From Arthrobacter sp. ZGTC131 (lineage in GTDB: Bacteria > Actinomycetota > Actinomycetes > Actinomycetales > Micrococcaceae), in the NCBI RefSeq assembly GCF_002929275.1, contig NZ_PJIK01000004.1, forward strand, positions 186,001-250,000: 64,000 nt of DNA. The letters run 5' to 3'. Positions 15,517 through 23,570 of the stretch are shown piece after piece. Both the position numbers and the translations under genes were made by a program. How positions within the stretch are numbered: the stretch's first letter is position 1; every line of letters starts with the position of its first letter. The notes under the pieces are model-generated. The model had not been told where the DNA came from and ran no database searches. It saw nothing but the letters and a program-made list of their open reading frames with translations.

Positions 15517-16140
15517 ATGCGAAAAGTGCTGATATTGCTTCTTGTCCTCCCCTTCCTTGTGTTCGGAGCGCCGTCCGCGCAGGCGGCGACATGCACGATC
15601 GACCCCCAGGACGGCCCGGTAACCGGGCAGGTCGGGACCGAGCTCACGTTTTTTATCACCGTGACCGGTTGCGCGTCGTCGAACAAGCAGCCGTCGTTTA
15701 AGGTCGTCGACGGCCGCGTTCCCACGGGTATGAAGGTATTCGACTTCGCTGGTAGCTCCGGGCTGGTTAACGGAGTCCCCAGGACTGCCGGTACCTTCAC
15801 CTTCACGGTCCAGGTCACGGACGAGACCCGTGCGACCGACACCGAGACCTTCACGATCGAGATCCAGCCAGCTGAACCGCCGACGATCACCACTCAGGCG
15901 CTCTCCAACGGAATGGTCGGCGAGTTCTACTGCTGTGGCAACCTGTTCGCCAGCGGCGGGGTCCAGCCCTACACTTGGTCGGTGGTCGCGGGGGCGCTTC
16001 CTCCCGGTCTGGAACTGCCGAAGCGGGAGAACACCATCTCGGGAACGCCCACCACTGCCGGGACGTTCACCTTCACCGTCCGCGTCACCGACGACGCGGG
16101 TGCCTTCAGCGAAAAGGAGCTCTCCATCACGATCAGTTGA
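15517..16140 (+). CDS. Secreted protein with two putative Ig-like domains
   Basis: This exported protein has 207 residues. The signal peptide MRKVLILLLVLPFLVFGAP ends near PSAQA. Two Ig-like domains of the He_PIG type follow. Each ends in the hallmark G(V/T)P.TAGTFTFTV(Q/R)VTD, seen first at NGVPRTAGTFTFTVQVTD and again at SGTPTTAGTFTFTVRVTD. The second also has GGVQPYTWSVVAGALPPGLEL. There are single Cys in domain 1 and a CC pair in domain 2. There is no enzyme domain or cell-wall anchor. A perfect 15-bp stem terminator follows at 16166. Confidence 0.8.
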   Translation: MRKVLILLLVLPFLVFGAPSAQAATCTIDPQDGPVTGQVGTELTFFITVTGCASSNKQPSFKVVDGRVPTGMKVFDFAGSSGLVNGVPRTAGTFTFTVQVTDETRATDTETFTIEIQPAEPPTITTQALSNGMVGEFYCCGNLFASGGVQPYTWSVVAGALPPGLELPKRENTISGTPTTAGTFTFTVRVTDDAGAFSEKELSITIS

Positions 16141-16165
16141 GCGTCAGCCGAAGCCTGCCAAACTT

Positions 16166-16216
16166 GCCGACGGCGGTACGCCACGAGTCCCCATCTGGTG
16201 ACGTACCGCCGTCGGC
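16166..16216 (+). terminator. Hairpin after Ig-like gene
   Basis: GCCGACGGCGGTACG pairs perfectly with CGTACCGCCGTCGGC over 15 bp with a 21-base loop, 26 bp after the stop codon. There is no strong T-run, as is common for actinobacterial terminators. Confidence 0.6.
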
Positions 16217-16288
16217 CCTGTCTGAGGACCCTTCGGTCAGGGGACCAACGCGCGCTCTATACAGCCGAGCCGCCGCGGCGTACCGTGA

Positions 16289-16828
16289 ATGACCGTGAGC
16301 CGACTATCACTACCGCAACGTGCAGCCCGGGCAGTGGGCGAGAGTCCCCTGTCGGAACGGGTGGCTGAGGTCCAAGAGTTCATCTACGGACCGGTTATCA
16401 CATGGGCGCGGCGCAGCCCATTTCACACCAGCGTCCTCGGACACTCGGTGCATCCGCCACTAACCGACCTGACGCTAGGGTGTTGGGTCAGCGCATCCAT
16501 CCTCGACATGGCAGGAGGATCTCGAGGGCGTCCCAGCGCCACCCTCTTGGTCGGAGCCGGGCTCGCGGCGGCTGGACCGACCGCTCTCGCAGGCACCAGT
16601 GACTGGGCGGGTATGACGGGCAGCGAGCGTCGGATCGGAGCGGTGCACGCACTGGGCACCGACATCGCCATCTTCCTCCTCCTTGGGTCCCTGATCGCGC
16701 GGATGCGCGGCCGCTATTCCAGCGGCATAGGACTCGCCCTCGCAGGAAACGTGATACTTGCAGGAGCCGGGTTCCTGGGCGGGCATCTGGCGCTCAATCG
16801 CGGAACCGCCCGCCGGACCGTGCACTAG
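16289..16828 (+). CDS. DUF2231-type membrane protein
   Basis: This 179-residue membrane protein has about four hydrophobic helices. The stretch LGHSVHPPLTDLTLGCW, with its His-Pro-Pro, is the signature of DUF2231 proteins. Later helices carry GTSDWAGM and a conserved His in GAVHALGTD. Family members are often found with, or fused to, Rieske-type or cytochrome domains, and the conserved His suggest heme or metal binding. No redox partner is adjacent here. Confidence 0.8.
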   Translation: MTVSRLSLPQRAARAVGESPLSERVAEVQEFIYGPVITWARRSPFHTSVLGHSVHPPLTDLTLGCWVSASILDMAGGSRGRPSATLLVGAGLAAAGPTALAGTSDWAGMTGSERRIGAVHALGTDIAIFLLLGSLIARMRGRYSSGIGLALAGNVILAGAGFLGGHLALNRGTARRTVH

Positions 16829-16918
16829 CCCCGGCTGTGGGCCACCGACCGGCGGGACCGGCTAACGGCCTCCCGACGGCGAGGCGCAGCGCCAGTTGAA
16901 TCGGGCTAGCATCGGTGG

Positions 16919-17407
16919 ATGGTGCGAATCGTTGACTACTCGCCAAAGTATCGGGAAGAAGTACTCGCCCTTTCGCTGAGAGCCTGGGCGCCGGTGTTCC
17001 CTTTAGTTCGCGATGCGGTGCCCGGCTTTGTTTACGAGGCCTTCTACCCATCGGGGTGGGAGGAACGCCAGTACCGCGATATGGCGGCTGTTCTTGATGG
17101 TGAGCCGGAAAACGTAGCGATCGCGGTTGAGGGGAATCAGCTGGTGGGTTGGGTATGTACTCGGATTCACCCGGAGGACAACATGAGTGAGGTGTATGTT
17201 CTGGCTGTGGATCCGGTCCACCAGAGGAAGGGGGTTGGTCAAGCCCTCATGAATCATTCTTTCGATGCAGGCCGTTTGGCTGGCATGAGCATGGTGCTTG
17301 TAGAGACCGGTGATGATCCCGGCCATGCACCTGCCCGGCGCGCATATGAGGCAGCTGGATTCGAACGATGGCCAGTAGCGCGCTACTTCAAGAAACTTGG
17401 CGATTGA
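16919..17407 (+). CDS. GNAT-family N-acetyltransferase
   Basis: This 162-residue protein has a GNAT fold. Motif A, which binds acetyl-CoA, is VYVLAVDPVHQRKGVGQALM at about residues 96-115, and motif B follows as ARRAYEAAGFERWPVARYFKK. The substrate is unknown. The local codon use is less GC-biased than its neighbours, with many T- and A-ending codons, which may indicate recent acquisition. A hairpin terminator lies 63 bp after the stop. Confidence 0.85.
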   Translation: MVRIVDYSPKYREEVLALSLRAWAPVFPLVRDAVPGFVYEAFYPSGWEERQYRDMAAVLDGEPENVAIAVEGNQLVGWVCTRIHPEDNMSEVYVLAVDPVHQRKGVGQALMNHSFDAGRLAGMSMVLVETGDDPGHAPARRAYEAAGFERWPVARYFKKLGD

Positions 17408-17470
17408 GGACGGTTTGCCCCGTGGCCTGAGGCGAAGAACGTCAGCTTGAGGGAGAGCGGCAGCTTGCAG

Positions 17471-17506
17471 AAAGGGAGGCCGGTGCTGCACGCCCGGCCT
17501 CTCTTT
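17471..17506 (+). terminator. Hairpin with T-run after GNAT gene
   Basis: AAAGGGAGGCCGG pairs with CCGGCCTCTCTTT over 13 bp with one mismatch and a 10-base loop. It ends in CTCTTT. Confidence 0.6.
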
Positions 17507-18136
17507 CCCCTAGCGGAGGAAGCACTACTCTACCCGGATCATCCCGTCAGGGAATCGATTCAGTAGAAGGAGATCGAGGGCAACCGTCAGTCAGATTCTG
17601 GCACGAACGGCTCCGCCGCCGGCCATGGTGCATTTGCAGGTGGACGCGAGTTCGTCCGTAACAACATCGGTGATTTCCGCGGTCCAATCCGTGACGCCGC
17701 TCCAGCGACGCACTGCCGGTGTGGGGCGTTCACGTCCTGGAGCGGGAGAGGGCCGCCGGGCGTGGCATTGAAGGGCGCGCTGCCGCGCCCGGCGCACTGA
17801 CCGGAACCAGTTACGGGTCTAACTGCCCGGCCAGATGACACAGCCTGAGGGCGCCACCTTGAGGAAACCTCGCGGGACCCTATGACGCCGGAACCGCGGC
17901 ACACCGCGCATCCCCCCAAGTGAACTACGCGGATAGAGACAAGGCCTCGACACCGCCCTGCTCCGTCCGCCACTGCAAAAGGCCTCCGGGTATTTTCAGC
18001 GTCTTCGGGAGAACCTGCCCTCATGAGACAAGAGCATGATCAGGGAATGACGGCGTGCACCGCCGGCGGCGCTGCACGCGGGTGCCGGAGTCCCGCCCAA
18101 CCCAGATGCGTGAACCGACGTGCGAAAGGCAGACCT
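17507..18136. other. Intergenic region without a supported gene
   Basis: About 630 bp were read on both strands. Open frames exist because of the high GC content, the longest on the minus strand at 17587-18024, but their translations show no domain, no convincing start and no conserved-looking core. The composition is mixed and the stretch may be a decayed gene. Nothing definite is annotated. Confidence 0.4.
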
Positions 18137-18394
18137 GTGGCCCTTTCTGAATCCTGTCCCCCATACGATGGACAACGCCCGCCACCGCTACACACTCCAC
18201 TTACAGCACAAGCCGGCGTGTCAGTACTGCGCTGGCAGGTCCTGAAAATCATCGGTGATGTGATCGGCAACGTAGACACACCAACGGAAGCCCGCACCGG
18301 CCTGTTGCGCCGACTTCAGGAGAACCCCGACCACCCCGAACAGGCTCTGCTGGCCCACCTGAAGGACGGCCTGAAAGAGGCCGGCAACCGCTGA
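18137..18394 (+). CDS. Hypothetical small protein
   Basis: The 85-residue frame begins at GTG with AAAGG upstream. The C-terminal 60 residues look protein-like: WQVLKIIGDVIGNVDTPTEA and LLRRLQENPDHPEQALLAHL form two amphipathic helices. The N-terminal third is Pro-rich. A 16-bp stem terminator follows 33 bp after the stop, which supports a transcribed unit ending here. The start is uncertain because the frame is open back to 18023. The function is unknown. Confidence 0.4.
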   Translation: MALSESCPPYDGQRPPPLHTPLTAQAGVSVLRWQVLKIIGDVIGNVDTPTEARTGLLRRLQENPDHPEQALLAHLKDGLKEAGNR

Positions 18395-18427
18395 ACCATC
18401 CCTCCGCGGCTGTGCCCTCTGAGACGC

Positions 18428-18482
18428 CGACGGCGGGACCACACCCCGCGCTGGGAAAGCGCCAGGTGCGGTCCCGCCGTCG
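18428..18482. terminator. Bidirectional hairpin between convergent genes
   Basis: CGACGGCGGGACCACA pairs with TGCGGTCCCGCCGTCG with one mismatch around a 23-base loop. It lies between the convergent ends at 18394 (plus) and 18512 (minus). Confidence 0.65.
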
Positions 18483-18511
18483 TCGTGCTTTGCCGGATCA
18501 TTCCCCTTCGG

Positions 18512-19579
18512 TCAGGGGGTCAGCGGCGCGGTGAGCCCGCCCGTGGAGGTCCTAGGCGTGAGTTTGCTGCCGTCGGCTACCGGGAAGGGGAAGCCGAGGA
18601 CCGCGAGGCGTCCGCGGACCTGGTTCTGCGCCTGGCAGTCTTGGATGCAGTCCGTGGGAGAGTTGGCCACTTCGACGGCGTCCTCACCGGTGACCATGCC
18701 CATCCGGCCGCCGCTGGCGACGTCCCAGATGGACATGCCGCCGCAGTGGTCCCGGCTCTCCGGGAGGCCCAGGCTGTTGGTGAAATCCGGGCCGCAGGCC
18801 GGCTGCGGGACTCGCTCCGCGACCTGCGCGCTGTCGCGGACGGCGAAGTCCGCCGAGAAGTTGTTGCCGATGTTCACCCTAGGCCTGACCTGGACGCAGA
18901 ACTGGCTCGGCGGCCCGGTCTGCACGCTGGTACAGGCGGATCCGACGAATTGTCCCAGCCGCGCGCGGAAGTTGGCGTTATCGAAGTAGAAGGCTTCGGT
19001 GGCGAGACGGTGCACGATCCGGGTCCGGGTCGCGTCTCCGCGTTCGGGCTCCATCTGGAACAGCCCGCCCTGGGCGCAGTCCTTGGCCTGGATCTTCATG
19101 GACAGCCCGCCGGTACCCGTCCGGAACAGCGCCACCTCTTCGTCCTTGACCTCCAACTCGATGCTGCTGGTCAGGGCGAGTCCGCGGTGGTCCGGGATTT
19201 TGCTGGCATAGACCGGGGTGGCCCGGCCGCCGGTGATGTCGAGTTCGTTGGCCGCGCCGGTGAAGGCGTAGTTGTGGATCGCGAAGTTCGCCGGGTCCAC
19301 CTCGAACCGGACGAATTTTCCCTGCACCAGGAACCGGCTGCCGGGCGCCGGGACGGTCCCGTCGAACTCGCCGGCCTGCCCCAGGACCCGGAACCCGCCG
19401 CCTACGCACCCCTTGGAGGATGCAGCCTGCGCCGGGGCCGCCAAGGTCAGGAAGCCCGCGGCCAGGCCTGCCACGGCAAGGGCCGCGGCAGCCGCGCGGC
19501 CGGACAGCCCCGGTAATCGGGCCGGGCCCGCCTGTGCCCGGGATGTGCTCTGAGGTGCTGATCGATCGTTGTATGTCAT
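18512..19579 (-). CDS. Secreted protein of unknown function
   Basis: This 355-residue exported protein is read from the ATG at 19579, which has GGAG eight bases upstream. After a basic N-terminus, a long hydrophobic core (AAAALAVAGLAAGFLTL) ends at APAQA, a signal peptidase I site. The mature part is rich in beta-type sequence and has about eight cysteines (CVGGG, DCAQGG, GSACTSVQ, SQFCVQV, PACGPD, DHCGG, DCIQDC), suggesting a disulfide-stabilised extracellular fold. I do not recognise the family and no catalytic motif is evident. Confidence 0.7.
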   Translation of the reverse strand: MTYNDRSAPQSTSRAQAGPARLPGLSGRAAAAALAVAGLAAGFLTLAAPAQAASSKGCVGGGFRVLGQAGEFDGTVPAPGSRFLVQGKFVRFEVDPANFAIHNYAFTGAANELDITGGRATPVYASKIPDHRGLALTSSIELEVKDEEVALFRTGTGGLSMKIQAKDCAQGGLFQMEPERGDATRTRIVHRLATEAFYFDNANFRARLGQFVGSACTSVQTGPPSQFCVQVRPRVNIGNNFSADFAVRDSAQVAERVPQPACGPDFTNSLGLPESRDHCGGMSIWDVASGGRMGMVTGEDAVEVANSPTDCIQDCQAQNQVRGRLAVLGFPFPVADGSKLTPRTSTGGLTAPLTP

Positions 19580-20173
19580 CTCGCTTGCTCCGTTCCTGAA
19601 AACGCGCAAGCAACAGACCGGTCCCGGCCAGCACCTGCGCTGAAAACAGGTCAACGGCGGCCGCGACGCCGGAAACCGATAACGATTCGGATACTACGCC
19701 TCGCAAATTCAGCAATACAAGACTTGTAAACCCTCATTTCACATCCGGGTGCCGGGGCCCCGCCATCCGACAACGGTGTCAACCCGCCGACGAACGATGT
19801 GCCATTGGCGCAAGGCCTGCACTCACTGCGTTGTGCGGTACGTGGGGTGCATGGTGGGGCGGGGGGCATAGGCTCCCGGGGTGCCGCAAGCTTTCCGCAA
19901 GCTCTGGTTGGCACACTTTAGTTATCTGGACCGAAGATGCACCGGATTAATTCGACCAGCCAGCCGGGCCCGGCACTGCATTCCCCCAATGACTGCCGGG
20001 CCTGGCGACCCCACCCCCTCCCCAGCGGCCGGGCCGCCCCGTACAGGGAGCCGCGACACTGGACCGAACTGAGCATCGCCGAAGCTGGCGTCGGGTCGGA
20101 AGGCCGACGCCAACTCCGGCGGGTCTGGCGGGTATCGACTCCATCCGCTGGGCGGAGTGGACTTCAATCCGGG
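19580..20173. other. Intergenic region upstream of secreted-protein gene
   Basis: Nearly 600 bp. The part near 19670-19750 is AT-rich and probably holds the promoter of the minus-strand secreted-protein gene. The rest has only short open frames with no domain and no good ribosome-binding site. No hairpin longer than about 8 bp was noticed. Confidence 0.4.
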
Positions 20174-20602
20174 CTAGGACTGATCCTGCTCCTCCGGAGA
20201 GTCGTTGGACTGGCCTGCGGAGGTACCGCCCTGGTGTGCCGTTCCGGCGTCTCCGTAGTCACCTTCGGAGTATCCGCCACTTCGTCTTGCGCCAGGTCCG
20301 GCGTCCACCGCCCCGCCCTCGCCGTAGTCACCCTCGGCGTATTCACCACTTCGCTTCGCGGCAGGTCCGGCGTCCACCGCCCCGCCCTCGCCGTAGTCAC
20401 CCTCGGCGTATTCACCACTTCGCCTCGCGGCAGGTCCGGCGTCCACCGCCCCGCCTTCGCCGTAGTCACCCTCAGCGTATTCACCACTTCGCCTCGCGGC
20501 AGCATCGTCGTCCAGCGCCCCGGCGCCGCTCTCACCTTCCACCGCAGGATTCGGTGTGCTGATGTGGTGTTTCGGGACATGGGGCTCGTTGTTCTCGGAC
20601 AT
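20174..20602 (-). CDS. Disordered protein with four 23-residue repeats
   Basis: This acidic, Gly/Ala-rich protein of 142 residues has no signal peptide. The centre consists of four tandem units, each resembling RSGEYAEGDYGEGGAVDAGP, encoded by an exact 69-bp period. The composition (E, D, G, Y, A; no Cys; almost no hydrophobics) predicts an intrinsically disordered chain. The ends are distinct: SENNEPHVPKHHISTPNP at the start and SNDSPEEQDQS at the end. Hydrophilin-like stress proteins have similar composition, but no family is recognised. It is divergent from the FAD monooxygenase with a 203-bp gap. Confidence 0.65.
   Translation of the reverse strand: MSENNEPHVPKHHISTPNPAVEGESGAGALDDDAAARRSGEYAEGDYGEGGAVDAGPAARRSGEYAEGDYGEGGAVDAGPAAKRSGEYAEGDYGEGGAVDAGPGARRSGGYSEGDYGDAGTAHQGGTSAGQSNDSPEEQDQS
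20255..20510. repeat. 69-bp tandem repeat, about four units
   Basis: The GTAGTCACC anchor recurs at 20255, 20324, 20393 and 20462, exactly 69 bp apart. The period is a multiple of three, so copy-number change would keep the frame. The units are nearly identical, so the array is probably unstable and may vary between strains. Confidence 0.85.
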
Positions 20603-20805
20603 TGGGGGTCCTTCCTCTAGTAGTGAGCCCGAGTAGGTTTTGGAGTTTATTTACGTTCGTTTGCGGTGCAACAGAAATCCCCACGGAACCCTTGCCGTCG
20701 TGGGCTTCTATTTCCAATCTATGCCCCGCACCGGGGCTTGCGGCAAGCCCCGGATGGAGGCGCATACTCGCCGAAGACCAGAACCTAGGGATCGGGAGCA
20801 ACGGG

Positions 20806-22305
20806 ATGCGCGAGCATGCGGTGGTCATCGCCGGAGGAGGCCCCACGGGGCTGATGTTGGCGGGCGAGCTGGCGTTGGCCGGCGTCGACGTCGCCATTGT
20901 CGAGCGGCGCGCCAGCCAGGACCTCGCCGGCGCCCGCGCCGGCGGCCTGCACTCGCGCACCATCGAAGTCCTCGATCAGCGCGGAATCGCCGATCGGTTC
21001 CTCGCGGAGGGACAGGTGGCCCAAGTGGCGGGGTTCGCCTCGACCCGGCTGGACCTCAGCGACTTCCCCACCCGGCACCCGTACGTGCTGGGGCTGTGGC
21101 AGAACCACATCGAGCGCCTACTGGCGGGCTGGGTGGCCGAACTGCCGGTTCAGACCTACTACGGCCATGAGGTGACCGGCATCGCGCAGGACGGCAACGG
21201 CGTCGACGTCGAACTGTCCGACGGCGGGACGCTGCGGGCGCAGTATCTCGCCGGATGCGACGGCGGGCGCAGCCTCATCCGCAAGGCAGCCGGCATCGAG
21301 TTCCCCGGGTGGGATCCGACGACGAGCAGCCTGATTGCCGAGGTGGAAATGGCCGAGGAGCCGGAACTGGGCATGCACCACAATGCTTTCGGCACCCATG
21401 CCTTCGGCAGGCTGGAGTACGAGATCCGCGGCGGCGAAGTGATCTTCAAAGATAGCGGGCCGCTACGCGTCATGGTGACCGAAGAGCACGTCGGCGCCAC
21501 GGGCGCACCCACACTGCACGACCTCAGCGAAGCGCTCATCGCCGCGTGCGGGACCGATTACGGGGTCCACAGCCCCACCTCGATTTCCAGGTTCACCGAC
21601 ATGACCCGGCAGGCCGCGGCCTACCGCGACAGGCGGATCCTGCTGGCCGGGGACGCCGCCCATGTGCACTCCCCCATCGGCGGACAGGGCCTCAACACCG
21701 GCGTGCAGGATGCGGTGAATCTGGGATGGAAGCTCGCCCAGGTAGCCAAGCAAACATCCCCGGACAGTCTCTTGGACACCTACCACGCCGAGCGCCACCC
21801 GGTTGCCTCCCGCGTGCTGCGCAACACGATGGCGCAAGTGGCGCTGGGCCGCCCCGACGACCGCAGCAAGGCCGCGGCAGAGACCGTCTCCGAGCTCCTC
21901 GGCATGGACGAGCCGCGAAAGCGGTTCGCCGCGATGCAGGCCGGGCTGGACATCCACTATGACCTGGGCGAGGGGCACCCGCTGCTCGGACGGCGCATGC
22001 CCGATCTCGACGTCGTCACCGCCGACGGTCCGCTGCGGGTGTTCACGCTGCTGCACGAGGCGCGGCCCGTCCTGCTCAACCTCGGTGAGCGCGGCGGCTT
22101 CGACGCCACCCCGCGGCCGGATCGGGTCCAGCTGGTCGACGCCAAATACCGCGGCATGTGGGAGCTTCCGGCGCTCGGGGAGGTCGCCGCTCCCACCGCG
22201 GTGCTGATTCGGCCCGACGGCTATGTGGCCTGGGTGGGCGACCGGGCCCAGCAGGGGCTCGCTGACGCGCTCACCACGTGGTTCGGACGGCCCGCCGCGG
22301 CGTAA
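20806..22305 (+). CDS. FAD-dependent aromatic-type monooxygenase
   Basis: This flavoprotein hydroxylase of 499 residues belongs to the phenol/rifampicin monooxygenase-like group. FAD binding: GGGPTGLMLAGELALAG at the N-terminus, GCDGGRSLIRKAAG near residue 155, and RILLAGDAAHVHSPIGGQGL near residue 275, which contacts the flavin ribityl and pyrophosphate. A C-terminal thioredoxin-like domain (about 385-499) ends in VLIRPDGYVAWVGD, as in related antibiotic- and phenol-hydroxylating enzymes. The ATG at 20806 has GGGAG upstream. The substrate cannot be told from sequence and no pathway neighbours are present. Confidence 0.85.
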   Translation: MREHAVVIAGGGPTGLMLAGELALAGVDVAIVERRASQDLAGARAGGLHSRTIEVLDQRGIADRFLAEGQVAQVAGFASTRLDLSDFPTRHPYVLGLWQNHIERLLAGWVAELPVQTYYGHEVTGIAQDGNGVDVELSDGGTLRAQYLAGCDGGRSLIRKAAGIEFPGWDPTTSSLIAEVEMAEEPELGMHHNAFGTHAFGRLEYEIRGGEVIFKDSGPLRVMVTEEHVGATGAPTLHDLSEALIAACGTDYGVHSPTSISRFTDMTRQAAAYRDRRILLAGDAAHVHSPIGGQGLNTGVQDAVNLGWKLAQVAKQTSPDSLLDTYHAERHPVASRVLRNTMAQVALGRPDDRSKAAAETVSELLGMDEPRKRFAAMQAGLDIHYDLGEGHPLLGRRMPDLDVVTADGPLRVFTLLHEARPVLLNLGERGGFDATPRPDRVQLVDAKYRGMWELPALGEVAAPTAVLIRPDGYVAWVGDRAQQGLADALTTWFGRPAAA

Positions 22306-22390
22306 GGCGCCGGCTTTCAAGACCGGAATATCCGCCGGGCCCGGACGCCGGTGGCAGCCCGCATCGGCCGCCACAAAAACAAGAAATTTA

Positions 22391-22430
22391 GTAAGTATGC
22401 TTGCCAATCAGATGGTAAGCATGCTTATTG
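22391..22430. promoter_or_regulatory. Two GTAAGYATGCTT elements upstream of stress-type gene
   Basis: GTAAGTATGCTTGCC (22391) and GTAAGCATGCTTATTG (22415) lie 24 bp apart in an AT-rich island, about 140 bp before the PRC/DUF2382 gene. Each centres on the palindrome AAGCATGCTT or a one-base variant. A third copy precedes the gene at 41027. The protein that binds is unknown. Confidence 0.45.
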
Positions 22431-22571
22431 TAGGTGCAGCAAAGATCAAGCAGCCGGTCTCAATCGCTCGGATGGACAGCATCACTTCCATCTGCCTGGG
22501 ATAGGCCAGGCCTGCCTTCACAGGCGCCTGACCGGAATCCCAACCCCAGTTTCACAACCCAAGGAGGCACC

Positions 22572-23384
22572 ATGCTCACCAAGGAAAACATCGAAGGTCT
22601 GCTCAGCAACGGCGGTAACGTCCTTTCTCAGGACGGCACCAAGATCGGTTCCATCGGCCAGGGCTACCTTGACGACGACACCAACCAGCCCAACTGGGTG
22701 ACCGTCAAGACCGGCCTGTTCGGAACCTCCGAATCCTTCGTGCCCCTGGAAGGCGCCCGCGCCGAAGGCAACGACATCGTGGTCCCGTATTCCAAGGACC
22801 AGGTCAAGGATGCCCCCAGGGTAGACGTCGACGGGTACCTTGAACCGGCCGACGAGGACCGGCTCTACGCCCACTACCAGCTCAACGGCGGCGGCCGGAA
22901 CTACACCGACGCCACCACCGACGGCGGCAGCGGTTTCGCGGACACGGGACGTTACGACGATCAGGATTCGGCCGGAATCGTCGGCCACGACACCTCCGGT
23001 CCCACCACCGACGATGCCATGACCCGCTCGGAGGAGCGCCTGGACGTGGGCACCGAGAAGCAGGAAACCGGCCGCGCGCGGCTGCGCAAGTACGTTACCA
23101 CCGAGAATGTCACCCAGACTGTTCCGGTCCAGCGCGAAGAAGTACGCATCGAGCGTGAGCCGATCACCGAGGCCAACCGTGGAGCCGCCATGAGCGGCCC
23201 GGACATCAGCGAGGAAGAGCACGAGGTGGTCCTCCACGAGGAACGGCCCGTCGTGGATAAGGAAACTGTCGCAGTAGAACGGGTCCGCCTCGGCAAGGAA
23301 ACCGTCACCGACGAGGTCACCGTCGATGAGGAAGTCCGCAAGGAACGCATCGAGACCGACGGCATCGATGACACGCGGCGCTAA
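22572..23384 (+). CDS. PRC-barrel and DUF2382 domain stress protein
   Basis: This cytoplasmic protein of 270 residues carries a PRC-barrel at about 1-90 (VLSQDGTKIGSIGQGYLDD, WVTVKTGLFGTSESFVPL). A hydrophilic linker follows, then a YsnF/AvaK-type DUF2382 at about 150-265 with alternating charge (RLRKYVTTENVTQTVPVQRE, EEHEVVLHEERPVVDKE). Such proteins are induced by general stress in several bacteria; their molecular role is unknown. AAGGAGG seven bases before the ATG is a near-ideal ribosome-binding site, which selects this start over the open frame upstream. A 17-bp hairpin with TTTT follows. Confidence 0.85.
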   Translation: MLTKENIEGLLSNGGNVLSQDGTKIGSIGQGYLDDDTNQPNWVTVKTGLFGTSESFVPLEGARAEGNDIVVPYSKDQVKDAPRVDVDGYLEPADEDRLYAHYQLNGGGRNYTDATTDGGSGFADTGRYDDQDSAGIVGHDTSGPTTDDAMTRSEERLDVGTEKQETGRARLRKYVTTENVTQTVPVQREEVRIEREPITEANRGAAMSGPDISEEEHEVVLHEERPVVDKETVAVERVRLGKETVTDEVTVDEEVRKERIETDGIDDTRR

Positions 23385-23402
23385 GCGCCCGCAGTAACAC
23401 CC

Positions 23403-23443
23403 AACGCCAGGAGCAAGGGCTATCCGCCCTTGCTCCTGGCGTT
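23403..23443 (+). terminator. Intrinsic terminator after PRC/DUF2382 gene
   Basis: A perfect 17-bp stem (AACGCCAGGAGCAAGGG with its complement) and a 7-base loop, followed immediately by TTTT, 18 bp after the stop codon. Confidence 0.85.
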
Positions 23444-23518
23444 TTGGCGAAGTTTTAGGGCAATTCGCTGCCACTGGTGTCAGTTCCGGGCGAGGGTTTA
23501 AGAACCCCAGCAGACACG

Positions 23519-23557
23519 CGACGGCGCCTGTCACCTGTAAGGTGACGGGCGCCGTCG
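23519..23557. terminator. Hairpin between convergent stress and siderophore genes
   Basis: CGACGGCGCCTGTCACC pairs with GGTGACGGGCGCCGTCG (17 bp, one mismatch, 5-base loop). It lies 13 bp past the stop of the minus-strand substrate-binding gene and is probably its terminator. Confidence 0.7.
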
Positions 23558-23570
23558 TTCTTTCACGGTC

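Noticed and set aside
17587-18024. Minus-strand open frame of 145 residues in the gap after the GNAT gene
   Set aside because: No domain, no ribosome-binding site and Arg/Pro/Ser-rich composition. A gene remnant is possible but unsupported.
20255-20510. CRISPR array, because of regular repeats
   Set aside because: The 69-bp units are contiguous with no unique spacers and are in frame within a coding region. No cas genes are present.
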